From Phytohabitans aurantiacus (GTDB lineage: Bacteria > Actinomycetota > Actinomycetes > Mycobacteriales > Micromonosporaceae), in assembly GCF_027923225.1 (NCBI RefSeq), contig NZ_BSDI01000002.1:124001-188000 (forward strand): a stretch of 64,000 nucleotides of DNA, written 5' to 3'. Below the pieces are notes generated by a model that made no database searches, was not told where the DNA came from, and saw only the letters and a list, made by a program, of their open reading frames with translations. Position numbers and translations under genes: made by a program. This document shows positions 8,838-16,964 of the stretch, piece after piece (the first letter of the stretch is position 1; the number at the start of each line of letters is the position of its first letter).

Positions 8838-9167
8838 GTGGCCGAGTTGTTGGACCGCGACACCGCGGCACGGTATGCGTCCTGGTTCCGGGCACTCGCC
8901 GACCCGAGCCGGGTGCAGATCGTGGAGTACCTGGCCCGGCAGGCTCGGCCGATGCCGGTCGGGCAGATCGTCGCCGCCGTCGGGCTGGCGCAGTCGACCG
9001 TCTCCCAGCACCTGAAGATCCTCGCCGACGTGCGGTTCGTCCTGGTCGAACAGGTCGGCACCGCCCGCCACTACCGGATCAACGACAACTGCATCCAATG
9101 CTTCCCGTCAGCCGCCGACGTGGTCATGGGCAACCCCGCACCCGCACCGGCGGAGGCGTGCTCATGA
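8838..9167 (+). CDS. arsR: Second ArsR-family repressor
   Basis: A 109-residue winged-helix protein starting at GTG 8838; TTG 8835 is the alternative. AAGGTAG lies just upstream. The HTH is VGQIVAAVGLAQSTVSQHLK, then ILADVRFVLV. Cysteines are C85 and C88 (NCIQCFPSAADVVMG), plus C108 at the end, so its metalloid site sits in the C-terminal helix, unlike the first ArsR. A large palindrome precedes it. The stop overlaps the acetyltransferase start by ATGA. Confidence 0.88.
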   Translation: MAELLDRDTAARYASWFRALADPSRVQIVEYLARQARPMPVGQIVAAVGLAQSTVSQHLKILADVRFVLVEQVGTARHYRINDNCIQCFPSAADVVMGNPAPAPAEACS

Positions 9168-9661
9168 AGATCCGGCCGATGCGCCCCGGTGACGCCGACG
9201 CGGTGTTGGCGATCTACCAGGCGGGCCTGGACACCGGCCACGCCAGCTTCGAGACCACGGCGCCGTCGTGGCCGGCGTTCGACGGCAGCAAGCTGCCCGA
9301 ACACCGATACGTCGCCGCCAACGACGACGGCGCGGTGATCGGTTGGGTCGCGGTCAGCCCGGTGTCCAGCCGTTCCGTGTACGCCGGCGTCGTCGAGCAT
9401 TCCGTCTACGTCGACCCAACCACCCACGGTCGCGGTATCGGGCGGGCGCTGCTCGCGGCGATGATCGCCTCCACCGAGGCGGCGGGTATCTGGACCATCC
9501 AGTCCGGTGTCTTCCCCGAGAACGCCGCCAGCCTCGCCCTGCACCAGCGGGCCGGGTTCCGGATCGTCGGCACACGCGAACGAATCGGCCGGCACACCGC
9601 CCACCGCGATCAGTGGCGCGACGTGGTGTTCATCGAGCGCCGCAGCCCCGCCATCACCTGA
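9164..9661 (+). CDS. arsN: ArsN-like GNAT acetyltransferase
   Basis: A 165-residue GNAT enzyme of the phosphinothricin acetyltransferase type. It starts IRPMRPGDADAVLAIYQAGL and has the acetyl-CoA loop THGRGIGRALL and the family end QWRDVVFIERR. ArsN1 enzymes of ars operons N-acetylate the amino group of arsinothricin, an arsenic analogue of phosphinothricin, and so inactivate it. That substrate is likely from context. Phosphinothricin or another amino-acid analogue remains possible. It overlaps the upstream arsR by four bases. Confidence 0.85.
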   Translation: MKIRPMRPGDADAVLAIYQAGLDTGHASFETTAPSWPAFDGSKLPEHRYVAANDDGAVIGWVAVSPVSSRSVYAGVVEHSVYVDPTTHGRGIGRALLAAMIASTEAAGIWTIQSGVFPENAASLALHQRAGFRIVGTRERIGRHTAHRDQWRDVVFIERRSPAIT

Positions 9662-9692
9662 ACAGCCGCCCCAGCGCTCAAGGAGTCTTGTC

Positions 9693-11099
9693 GTGAACCT
9701 ACCCATCGTCGTCATCGGCGCCGGCCCGGTCGGCCTGGCCGCCGCCGCCCACCTGCACGAGCGTGACCTGCCATTCACCGTCCTGGAAGCTGGCGACGGC
9801 CCCGCCGCGGCAGTACGGCAGTGGGAACACGTGCGGCTGTTCTCCCCATGGCGGTACGACATCGACGCCGCCGCCCGCCGGCTGCTGGCCGACGCCGGCT
9901 GGGTCGAACCCGACCTGGATGTGTTGCCGACCGGCGCACAGCTGGGCGCCGACTACCTGCAGCCCCTCGCGGACCTGCCCGTCCTGAAGCCCCACATCCG
10001 ATACAGCGCGCGCGTGGTCGCGGTCACCCGGCAGGGCCTGGACCGGGTGCGCACCGCCGGCCGCGAAGCCACACCGTTCCTGGTCCGGCTCGCCGACGGC
10101 ACCGACCTGCTGGCGCGGGCCGTGATCGACGCCTCCGGCACCTGGAACACACCCAACGTGCTCGGCGCCGCCGGCATCCCCGCACACGGCGAGACCACCG
10201 CCGCCGGGTTCGTCGACCACGCCCTGCCCGACGTTCTCGGCGCGGACCGCGACCGGTACGCCGGCAAGCGCACCCTGGTCGTCGGCGCCGGCCACTCCGC
10301 CGCGACCACCCTGCTCGCGCTGGCCGAACTCGTCGAACAGCAGCCGGGCACGAGTGTGGTGTGGGCGATCCGCTCGGGCAGCCCGGACCGCACCTACGGC
10401 GGCGAGGCCGCCGACGCGCTTCCCGCCCGCGGTGCGCTCGGCTCCCGGCTGCGCGTACACGTCGAGGCCGGCACGATCGAGCTGCTGACCGGCTTTGCGG
10501 TCCACGCCGTGACCCCGGTACCGGACGGCGGCGTGCAGGTCTCGGACGGCACCCGCACGGTCACCGTCGACCGGATCGTCGCCGCCACCGGCTACCGCCC
10601 CGACCACAGCTTCGTCTCCGAGCTGCGCCTGGACCTCGACCCGGTACTCGGCTCCACCCGCGCACTGGCTCCGCTGATCGACCCCAACGAGCACTCCTGC
10701 GGCACGGTCCCGCCGCACGGGGTGGACGAGCTGGCCCACCCCGAGCCCGGCTTCTACGCCATCGGCGTCAAGTCCTACGGCCGAGCGCCCACGTTCCTGC
10801 TCGCCACCGGCTACGAACAGGCCCGCTCCGTGGCCGCCGCCCTCGCCGGAGACTGGACCGCCGCCCGCGACGTCCAACTCGACCTGCCCGAAACCGGTGT
10901 CTGCAACAGCAGCCAACCGTTGGAAAGTGACCGGATCGAAGGCAGCGGCGGCTGCTGCGGCACCACCGCAGAGCAGGCACCGGCCAGCAGTCGTGGGCTC
11001 GCGACCGGGATCGCCGGCGGTCTGCTGTCCACCCCGTTGCCGCTCGTGCAGGTCGCCGCGCAAGGCTCGGACGGGCAGGCCGGTGGGTGCTGCGGCTAG
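9693..11099 (+). CDS. FAD/NAD(P)-binding oxidoreductase with CCG-bearing tail
   Basis: A 468-residue flavoprotein from GTG 9693, after AGGAG (9681-9685). The FAD dinucleotide fold is at the start (VVIGAGPVGLAAAAHLHERD), the NAD(P) fold is mid-protein (TLVVGAGHSAATTLLALAEL), and the ATGYRPDHSF motif follows. This matches flavin monooxygenase-like proteins of ars operons (ArsO type). Residues 415-468 form a tail with SGGCCGTT (CC at 421-422) and a final GGCCG (466-467), like the small CCG protein upstream. The tail may receive or hold trivalent arsenic near the flavin. The reaction itself is unknown. Confidence 0.85.
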   Translation: MNLPIVVIGAGPVGLAAAAHLHERDLPFTVLEAGDGPAAAVRQWEHVRLFSPWRYDIDAAARRLLADAGWVEPDLDVLPTGAQLGADYLQPLADLPVLKPHIRYSARVVAVTRQGLDRVRTAGREATPFLVRLADGTDLLARAVIDASGTWNTPNVLGAAGIPAHGETTAAGFVDHALPDVLGADRDRYAGKRTLVVGAGHSAATTLLALAELVEQQPGTSVVWAIRSGSPDRTYGGEAADALPARGALGSRLRVHVEAGTIELLTGFAVHAVTPVPDGGVQVSDGTRTVTVDRIVAATGYRPDHSFVSELRLDLDPVLGSTRALAPLIDPNEHSCGTVPPHGVDELAHPEPGFYAIGVKSYGRAPTFLLATGYEQARSVAAALAGDWTAARDVQLDLPETGVCNSSQPLESDRIEGSGGCCGTTAEQAPASSRGLATGIAGGLLSTPLPLVQVAAQGSDGQAGGCCG

Positions 11100-12432
11100 C
11101 CCGCCGGTCGACGGCCACCAGCCGGGCGTACGCGGCTGGTGGCTTGTCGCGGCACTCGCGGTCACCCAGACCGCCGGCTACGGCGTGCTGTACTACGCCT
11201 TCGCCGTCCTGCTCCACCCCATGGCCGCCACGCTGAACGCCTCCACCACAACGGTCACCGGGGCGCTGACCGCCTCCGTCCTTGCCGGCGCGGTGCTGGC
11301 CGTGCCGGTCGGGCGGTGGCTGGACCGCCACGGCGGCCGAGCCCTGATGACCACCGGCTCCCTGGCCGCGACCATCCTGGTCGCCGCGTGGTCGCAGGTC
11401 CAGACCGTGGCTCAGCTCTACGCTGTACTCATCGCTATCGGGGCCACGACGGCGATGGTGCTCTACGAGCCCGCCCTCGCCGTGGTGGTCTCCTGGTTTC
11501 CACCCCACCAGCGGGCCACAGCGGTACTCGGCGTCATCGCGGTGGCCGGTCTCGCCTCCACCATCTTCATGCCGCTCACCGGCGCCCTCACCGACCGGTA
11601 CGGCTGGCGCACCACACTTCTGACCCTCGCCGCGGTGCACGGAGCAATCACCGTGCCACTACACGCCATCGCCGTCCGCAAACCACGACAACCGTCCACA
11701 ATAGAACGACGGCCCACTCGATCCGACCGCGCTCTCGCGGTGCGCGCCGCGGTCAGGGATCCCCGGTTCTGGTGGCTGGCCGTCGCGTTCGTCGCCCACG
11801 GCGCCGCCATGGCCGCGATGACCGTCCACATCGTCGGCTTCCTCGTCCATCATGGACACTCCACGACCTTCGCCGCCACCATCGCCGGGCTACTCGGCCT
11901 GCTATCGGTCACCGGCCGGCTGCTACTGACCGGCCTGCACGCCCGCGTACGGCTCACCACGGCCGTGGCTGTCGTGTTCACCGTCCAAGCCGCCGCGACA
12001 GCGGCGCTGCTCGCCGTCGCCGCCAGCCCCATCGGCGCGGCCGCTGGAGTAGTCGCCTTCGGCATCGGGTTCGGCGTCGTCAGCCTCGCCAAACCCACCC
12101 TCCTGGCCGACCGCTACGGCACCACCGCCTACGCCACCATCGCCGGCATCCTCACCACCCCGACCACCCTCGCCAAAGCCGCCGCACCGCTGGCCGCCGC
12201 CGCACTGCTCGGCACCGGCGGGTACCCGGCTGTGCTGGCCACGATCGGCGCCCTCTGCGTCATCGCGGCGGCCGGTGTCCTTACCCACACCTCACCCTCA
12301 TCGGTGAGCCCTGGCCCGCCGCTGGTCGAGGCGCGCAGCCACCAGCGGCCCACACACGCCACCGGCCAACGGTGGATCGACGTCAACCACAGCCACGATC
12401 AGCGGACGAGATCGTCAGACTGGACCAACTGA
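11083..12432 (+). CDS. MFS transporter of the arsenic island
   Basis: A 449-residue transporter with twelve predicted membrane segments in two bundles and the loop motif GRWLDRHGGRALMTTGS after helix 2. GTG 11083 is chosen as start. It overlaps the flavoprotein's CCG end by 17 bases, which suggests translational coupling. The family exports small molecules by proton exchange. The cargo could be an acetylated or thiol-bound arsenical made by the operon, but this is inferred from location. It is not ArsJ-associated, since no GAPDH gene is adjacent. The C-terminus overlaps the convergent monooxygenase gene by 34 bases. Confidence 0.87.
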   Translation: MGAAASPPVDGHQPGVRGWWLVAALAVTQTAGYGVLYYAFAVLLHPMAATLNASTTTVTGALTASVLAGAVLAVPVGRWLDRHGGRALMTTGSLAATILVAAWSQVQTVAQLYAVLIAIGATTAMVLYEPALAVVVSWFPPHQRATAVLGVIAVAGLASTIFMPLTGALTDRYGWRTTLLTLAAVHGAITVPLHAIAVRKPRQPSTIERRPTRSDRALAVRAAVRDPRFWWLAVAFVAHGAAMAAMTVHIVGFLVHHGHSTTFAATIAGLLGLLSVTGRLLLTGLHARVRLTTAVAVVFTVQAAATAALLAVAASPIGAAAGVVAFGIGFGVVSLAKPTLLADRYGTTAYATIAGILTTPTTLAKAAAPLAAAALLGTGGYPAVLATIGALCVIAAAGVLTHTSPSSVSPGPPLVEARSHQRPTHATGQRWIDVNHSHDQRTRSSDWTN

Positions 12433-13466
12433 CGTTCCAACGCCCGCAACACGTGGACGGCGTCGCGGCCAACGCCACGCAGGGTGGCCGAGGCGAAACT
12501 GCGCTGCCGTTCCAACCCGACATAACCCAGCCCCGGCAGCGTGGCCGATACCCCGCCGATGTGCTGCGGCGTACCGTCGCCGTCCAACGCCGCGGTCTCT
12601 TCCAAATACCCCAACTCGGGGCGGAAGCCGGTCGCGAGAATCAACGCGTCGACACGCTCGCGGGAACCGTCAGCCCACACCACGCTGTCACCCTCGACCC
12701 GGGCGAACAGTGGCCGGTGATCAGGCCGACCCGCCCGCACAGCCCTCCGGTACCGACCATCATCGATCACCGGCACACCGCCCTTAGCCAGCCGAGGACC
12801 AAGCGGCGACGTGTCCAGGCCGGTGCGGGTCAGCCACCAGTGAAAGTCCCGCCCCAGAATCCGTTGGGGCTGCCACCGCAGCCGACCTCGGGTCGCGATG
12901 GTCACGCGAGCGACCTCGGCCAGCTCGACCGCGATCTGCACCGCCGAGTTCCCGCCACCGACCACCACGACCCGAGAATCCACGAACGGGTCCGGGGCGC
13001 TGTAGTCGGCCGAGTGCAGCACCTTGCCGGTAAACGACTCCAACCCTGAAAGGGCCGGCCGGTACGGGCGGCTGAACCCGCCGCTGGCCGCGACCACCAT
13101 CCGGCTCTCCACCATCACACCGTCCACTGTGCGGACCTGGAAGCGCTTGCTTTGGCGGGTGACCCGCTCGACGCGGTTTCCCCATCGAAATTCGGCGTCG
13201 AGCCGTCGGGCGTAGGTGTCCAGGTAGGCGACTACCTCATCACGCACCGGATACCGCTCCGGGGCACCGGGAAACGGCATACCAGGTAGCGCCGAGAATC
13301 GAGCGGGTGAGAACAGCGTCAGGCTGTCGTAGTAGCGCGGCCACGACCCACCTGGACGGGCTGATGCGTCCAGCACCACCGGCATCCAACCCAAGGCCGA
13401 AGCAGCATGTGCGGTAGCCAGCCCTGCCTGGCCGCCACCGATAACCACAAGGTCAGCAACAGTCAC
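12399..13466 (-). CDS. Flavin-containing monooxygenase, ArsO-like
   Basis: A 355-residue FAD/NADPH enzyme. It has GGGQAGLATAHAASALG at the N-terminus, the second dinucleotide fold VVVVGGGNSAVQIAVELAEV, and the LILATGFRPELGYL motif. These features fit the YpsP/ArsO-type monooxygenases found in many ars clusters. It is divergent from a third arsR across a 63-base gap, so it is probably controlled by that repressor. It is shorter than the CCG-tailed flavoprotein and lacks Cys-rich ends, so the two are not duplicates. Substrate unknown. Confidence 0.86.
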   Translation of the reverse strand: MTVADLVVIGGGQAGLATAHAASALGWMPVVLDASARPGGSWPRYYDSLTLFSPARFSALPGMPFPGAPERYPVRDEVVAYLDTYARRLDAEFRWGNRVERVTRQSKRFQVRTVDGVMVESRMVVAASGGFSRPYRPALSGLESFTGKVLHSADYSAPDPFVDSRVVVVGGGNSAVQIAVELAEVARVTIATRGRLRWQPQRILGRDFHWWLTRTGLDTSPLGPRLAKGGVPVIDDGRYRRAVRAGRPDHRPLFARVEGDSVVWADGSRERVDALILATGFRPELGYLEETAALDGDGTPQHIGGVSATLPGLGYVGLERQRSFASATLRGVGRDAVHVLRALERQLVQSDDLVR

Positions 13467-13529
13467 GAAGACAATGTATCGTCATGTCGGGAAAAGACGA
13501 AACGAAGTTTGAGGGCACACTAGAGCACG

Positions 13530-13871
13530 ATGACCACACCGCAGCCCCTGGACGGCACCACCCAGGACTTCCTCAAGGCACTGGCCAGCGAAACCCGCCA
13601 ACAGATCATGATGCTGTTCGCCGGCGGGGCCGAACTCACCGTGGGCGAGGTCGCCGAACGCTGCGGACTAGGCCCCTCCACCGCCTCGGAGCAGCTGACG
13701 ATCCTGCGCCGCGGCGGCCTCGTCACCGCCACCCGCGACGGCAAACTCGTCCGCTACCGCGCCGACCCGACCACCATCGCCGGCCGGCTCGTCGAACTAC
13801 AGGGCTACCTAGCCGTCTGCTGCCCACCAGCAACCGGAAACGCTTGCTCGCACGCTGTCCAGGACGACTAA
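13530..13871 (+). CDS. arsR: Third ArsR-family repressor
   Basis: A 113-residue winged-helix regulator: LASETRQQIMMLFAGG, then the HTH GLGPSTASEQLTILRRGGLV. Its cysteines are C97-C98 (LAVCCPP) and C106 near the C-terminus, a third arrangement within this island. It diverges from the flavin monooxygenase and is likely its local metalloid-responsive repressor. A weak TCGTC/GACGA inverted pair lies in the gap. It ends 9 bases before the class A monooxygenase gene, which may be co-transcribed. Confidence 0.87.
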   Translation: MTTPQPLDGTTQDFLKALASETRQQIMMLFAGGAELTVGEVAERCGLGPSTASEQLTILRRGGLVTATRDGKLVRYRADPTTIAGRLVELQGYLAVCCPPATGNACSHAVQDD

Positions 13872-13880
13872 CGTGGCCGT

Positions 13881-15446
13881 ATGGCCGCCCCCGATCGGAC
13901 TGGCCGCATCAGCGACGGCACCGTCGACGTGCTCATCGTCGGTGCCGGTCCGACCGGCCTCGCGTTGGCCGCCCAGCTCGCCGCCTTCCAGGTACAACAC
14001 CGGGTCATCGACCGCGCTCCAGAATCGGTACGCGAATCCCGTGCGTTAGCCATCCAGCCGCGCACGCTCGAAGTGCTAGCTGGCTTGGGTATCACCGAGC
14101 GGCTGGTCGCTGCCGGTAACCGGGGCGTGCGGTTGTGCCTGCACGCCGGGCGCCGCGAGGTGACAGTGCCGCTGTTCGACCTGGGCCTGGCCGACACGAA
14201 GTACCCGTATTTGCTGTTCCTGTCGCAAGCCGACACCGAACAGATCCTGGTGGAGCACCTCGCGGACGCCGGCGTCACCGTGGAACGCCGCGTCGAATTG
14301 ACGGGGCTCATCCCCGGCGACGACGGTGTACGGTGCGAGCTGACCCGCGGCGACGGGACGCGGGAGACGGTCACCGCCCGATACGTCGTCGGCTGCGACG
14401 GTGCGCACAGCACGGTGCGCCGGCTGGCCGGCATCTCGTTCACCGGCGGTTCGTATCCACAGACCTTCGTCCTCGCCGATCTCGACGCCGACGGCCTCGA
14501 ACCGGAAACCGCGCACTCCTTCCTGTCCGGACACGGCATCCTGCTCTTCTTCCCGCTCGGGCAACCAGCGACCTGGCGGCTGCTGGCAGCGCGACCGCCG
14601 AACGACCCCACGCCGCCTGACGCACCAGTCGCCCTGGCGGCGGTCCAGGCCATCACCGACACCTACACCGGCGGCACCGTGCGGCTACGCGAACCGGTCT
14701 GGATGACCAACTTCCGGCTCCACCTCCGGGCCGCGGACCGGTACCGCGCCGGCCGGGTCTTCTTGGCTGGCGACGCCGCGCATATCCACAGCCCGGCTGG
14801 CGCGCAGGGCATGAACACCGGCATCCAGGACGCGGTCAACCTCGGCTGGAAACTCGCGCACGCGCTGGCTGGCGTCGCCGACCCCGCGCTGTTGGACAGC
14901 TACGAGACCGAACGCGCCCCGATCGGACGGCTCGTGCTGCGCTTCACCGACCGGGCGTTCACCGCCGCGACCTCCACCAACCCGGTGGTGCGCTTCGCCC
15001 GTACCCGGATCGCGCCTACGGTGCTGCCAATAGCAACGAAGATCAAACCCGGCCGGGCGCATCTGTTCCGCGGCGTCGCGCAACTGGCCATCCACTACCG
15101 GAAGAGTCCCCTGTCGACGACGGGCCCGGACTCGCCACGCCATGGTCCCAAGGCTGGCGACCGACTACCCGACGCTCAGCTAGTCCACGATGGACGATCC
15201 ACGACCGTGCACGAGCTGACCGCGGCCCCGGGATGGCACCTGCTACTTGCCGGCACCGGCGACGTATCGCCGACACCGACCCGCGGGCTGCACGTTCACC
15301 GGATCCGCGACGCGACGGCGGCGCGCCGCAGCGGGATCACCAGCGCCGTCTGCCTGATCCGCCCGGACGGGCACATCGGCTACCGCTCCGGCGCATCCGG
15401 TGTGTCCGGTTTAGCCGCCTACATTGCTCGCTGGCTACCCGCCTAG
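13881..15446 (+). CDS. Class A FAD monooxygenase (aromatic hydroxylase type)
   Basis: A 521-residue flavoprotein with all three class A fingerprints: GAGPTGLALAAQLAAF, the DG motif VVGCDGAHSTVRRLAG, and the GD motif VFLAGDAAHIHSPAGAQGMN. A thioredoxin-like C-terminal domain from about residue 400 is typical of PheA/TfdB and polyketide hydroxylases. It would hydroxylate an aromatic or polyketide substrate using NAD(P)H and oxygen. It starts 9 bases after the third arsR, so arsenic-linked expression is possible. It could equally be a separate resistance or catabolic enzyme. Confidence 0.9.
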   Translation: MAAPDRTGRISDGTVDVLIVGAGPTGLALAAQLAAFQVQHRVIDRAPESVRESRALAIQPRTLEVLAGLGITERLVAAGNRGVRLCLHAGRREVTVPLFDLGLADTKYPYLLFLSQADTEQILVEHLADAGVTVERRVELTGLIPGDDGVRCELTRGDGTRETVTARYVVGCDGAHSTVRRLAGISFTGGSYPQTFVLADLDADGLEPETAHSFLSGHGILLFFPLGQPATWRLLAARPPNDPTPPDAPVALAAVQAITDTYTGGTVRLREPVWMTNFRLHLRAADRYRAGRVFLAGDAAHIHSPAGAQGMNTGIQDAVNLGWKLAHALAGVADPALLDSYETERAPIGRLVLRFTDRAFTAATSTNPVVRFARTRIAPTVLPIATKIKPGRAHLFRGVAQLAIHYRKSPLSTTGPDSPRHGPKAGDRLPDAQLVHDGRSTTVHELTAAPGWHLLLAGTGDVSPTPTRGLHVHRIRDATAARRSGITSAVCLIRPDGHIGYRSGASGVSGLAAYIARWLPA

Positions 15447-15452
15447 CGGCGA

Positions 15453-15926
15453 TCAGGAGGAAGTGCCCGGCACGCACTCGGGATGCAGGGACGTCATGAG
15501 GTTGGACGTGATCTGACCGAGCTGGCGGATCTGTTCCTCGCTCAGCCGGCTGAACAGGTGCTCGCGCAGCGCGGCGTAGTACCCCGGAAGGCACTGCTGG
15601 ACCTTCTCGCGCCCCGGCGGCGTCAGCGAGGCGAGGGTGCGGCGGGCATCGCGTGAATCGGGCCGGCGGGCGATCCATCCCCGCTCCTCCAGCCGCGCCG
15701 CGATCCGGGATAGATGCGACGGGGTGACGCTCGCCGTGCTGGCCAGGTCGCCCATGGTGCGTTCGCCGTCGGCGCTGAGGGACAGCCACCAGAGGGCCTG
15801 GAACTCGCTGAGGCTCAGGTTCTCTTCCTTCAGCCGTGCGTCCAGCGTGGCCGGCAGCCAGACCATCACGCCCAGCAGCGTCGTCCAGGCGTCCAGTTCG
15901 GTCGACGTCAGCGAATCCTGGCTCAC
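15453..15926 (-). CDS. MarR-family repressor
   Basis: A 157-residue winged-helix protein. The pattern LSLSEFQALWWLSLSADGER, then MGDLASTASVTPSHLSRIAARLEERGW, then RRPDSRDARRTLASLT is the MarR fold, with the conserved DxRDxR wing. It diverges from a quinone-oxidoreductase gene across 123 bases holding two related palindromes and probably represses both. MarR proteins of this type respond to phenolics or quinones. It faces the class A monooxygenase tail to tail. Confidence 0.92.
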   Translation of the reverse strand: MSQDSLTSTELDAWTTLLGVMVWLPATLDARLKEENLSLSEFQALWWLSLSADGERTMGDLASTASVTPSHLSRIAARLEERGWIARRPDSRDARRTLASLTPPGREKVQQCLPGYYAALREHLFSRLSEEQIRQLGQITSNLMTSLHPECVPGTSS

Positions 15927-15946
15927 GTACGCGACGGTAGCACCCG

Positions 15947-16025
15947 GATCCTTTCCGGGGAAAGTAATCTAGCCAACACTTGCCATGGAAAGAATCTCCA
16001 CGCTACGTTACTTTCTGCAGAAAGT
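15947..16025. promoter_or_regulatory. Two MarR operator copies
   Basis: The divergent gap holds CTTTCC-GG-GGAAAG (15951-15964) and the perfect 16-base palindrome ACTTTCTGCAGAAAGT (16010-16025). Aligned, both read TTACTTTC-N4-GAAAG. Two copies of one motif between a MarR gene and its divergent target are good evidence for an autoregulatory operator pair. Confidence 0.75.
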
Positions 16026-16049
16026 GAACTCGTTCCGAAGGAGCAGATC

Positions 16050-16955
16050 ATGCGCGCAGCGCGGTTCCACGACTACGGTCCCGCAGAGGTCCTCACCGTC
16101 GACGAGGTACCCGAACCACACGCCGGCCCAGGCGAGGTTCGCATCAAGGTGGCCGCGGCCAGCGTCAACCCGGTCGACTGGAAGATCCGCTCCGGAGTCG
16201 CCCGGGCCTTCTACCCGGCAGACCTGCCGGCCATCCCGGGCCGGGACGCCGCTGGGGTGGTGGACGAAATCGGCGAAGGCGTCACCGGCGTGACTGTGGG
16301 TGATCGTGTCTTCGGGCTCGGAGGCCTCTTCGGTGCCTCCGCCGAACACGCTGTCCTGGACGCCTGGGCGCCGGTGCCGGACACCTGGACCATGGAGCAC
16401 GGCGCCGCCGCCGGCCTGGCCATCGTCACCGCCGGCGGGGCGCTGAACGCTCTGGGCGACCTGTCCGGCCGCACCCTGCTCGTGGAGGGCGCCGCCGGTG
16501 GCGTCGGCAGCGCGGCCGTGGCGATCGCCGTCGCGCGTGGCGCCACCGTCATCGGCACCGCCAGCACCGGCAAGCACGACTACCTGCGCACCCTCGGCGC
16601 GCAACCGACAACGTACGGCGACGACCTGGCCGCGCGGGTCAAGGAACTCGCCCCAGCCGGTGTCGACGCCGTCCTCGACACCGCCGCCTCCGGCTCCCTG
16701 CCCGACCTCGTCGCCATCGCCGGCGACGCCGCCCGAGTCGTCACCGTGGCCGATCACACCCTCGCCCCCACCCTCGGCGTCCGGTTGGTGAACGCTGAAA
16801 ACAACTCCGTCCTGCTCGCCGAGGGCGCCGAACTCGGCTCTCGCGGCGGTTACACGCCCCACATCGCCGAAACGTTCCCCGTGGACCGGATCGCCGACGC
16901 CCACCGATACGCCGAACGTGGCCGCACCCAGGGCAAGATCGTCGTAACCCTGTAA
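16050..16955 (+). CDS. NADP-dependent quinone oxidoreductase
   Basis: A 301-residue zinc-lacking medium-chain reductase. It starts at ATG 16050 behind GAAGGAG (16037-16043). The N-terminus MRAARFHDYGPAEVLTVDEV is typical of QOR-like enzymes. VEGAAGGVGSAAVAIAVARG is the NADPH-binding turn and GRTQGKIVVTL is the conserved end. It would reduce quinones or enones using NADPH. MarR control through the two upstream palindromes fits a role against electrophile stress. Confidence 0.9.
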   Translation: MRAARFHDYGPAEVLTVDEVPEPHAGPGEVRIKVAAASVNPVDWKIRSGVARAFYPADLPAIPGRDAAGVVDEIGEGVTGVTVGDRVFGLGGLFGASAEHAVLDAWAPVPDTWTMEHGAAAGLAIVTAGGALNALGDLSGRTLLVEGAAGGVGSAAVAIAVARGATVIGTASTGKHDYLRTLGAQPTTYGDDLAARVKELAPAGVDAVLDTAASGSLPDLVAIAGDAARVVTVADHTLAPTLGVRLVNAENNSVLLAEGAELGSRGGYTPHIAETFPVDRIADAHRYAERGRTQGKIVVTL

Positions 16956-16964
16956 ACGGGTGTC

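Noticed and set aside
7457..9661. A 734-codon plus-strand frame through the M28 and arsR genes
   Set aside because: Its last 165 codons are the real ArsN-like gene. The rest is the Arg-rich shadow of the M28 and arsR genes.
9507..9692. An N-terminal extension of 62 codons for the flavoprotein
   Set aside because: It overlaps the ArsN gene, while GTG 9693 has AGGAG at the right distance and starts at the FAD motif.
12399..12432. Possible fusion of MFS and flavin monooxygenase
   Set aside because: The genes are convergent and only overlap at their ends; no shared frame.
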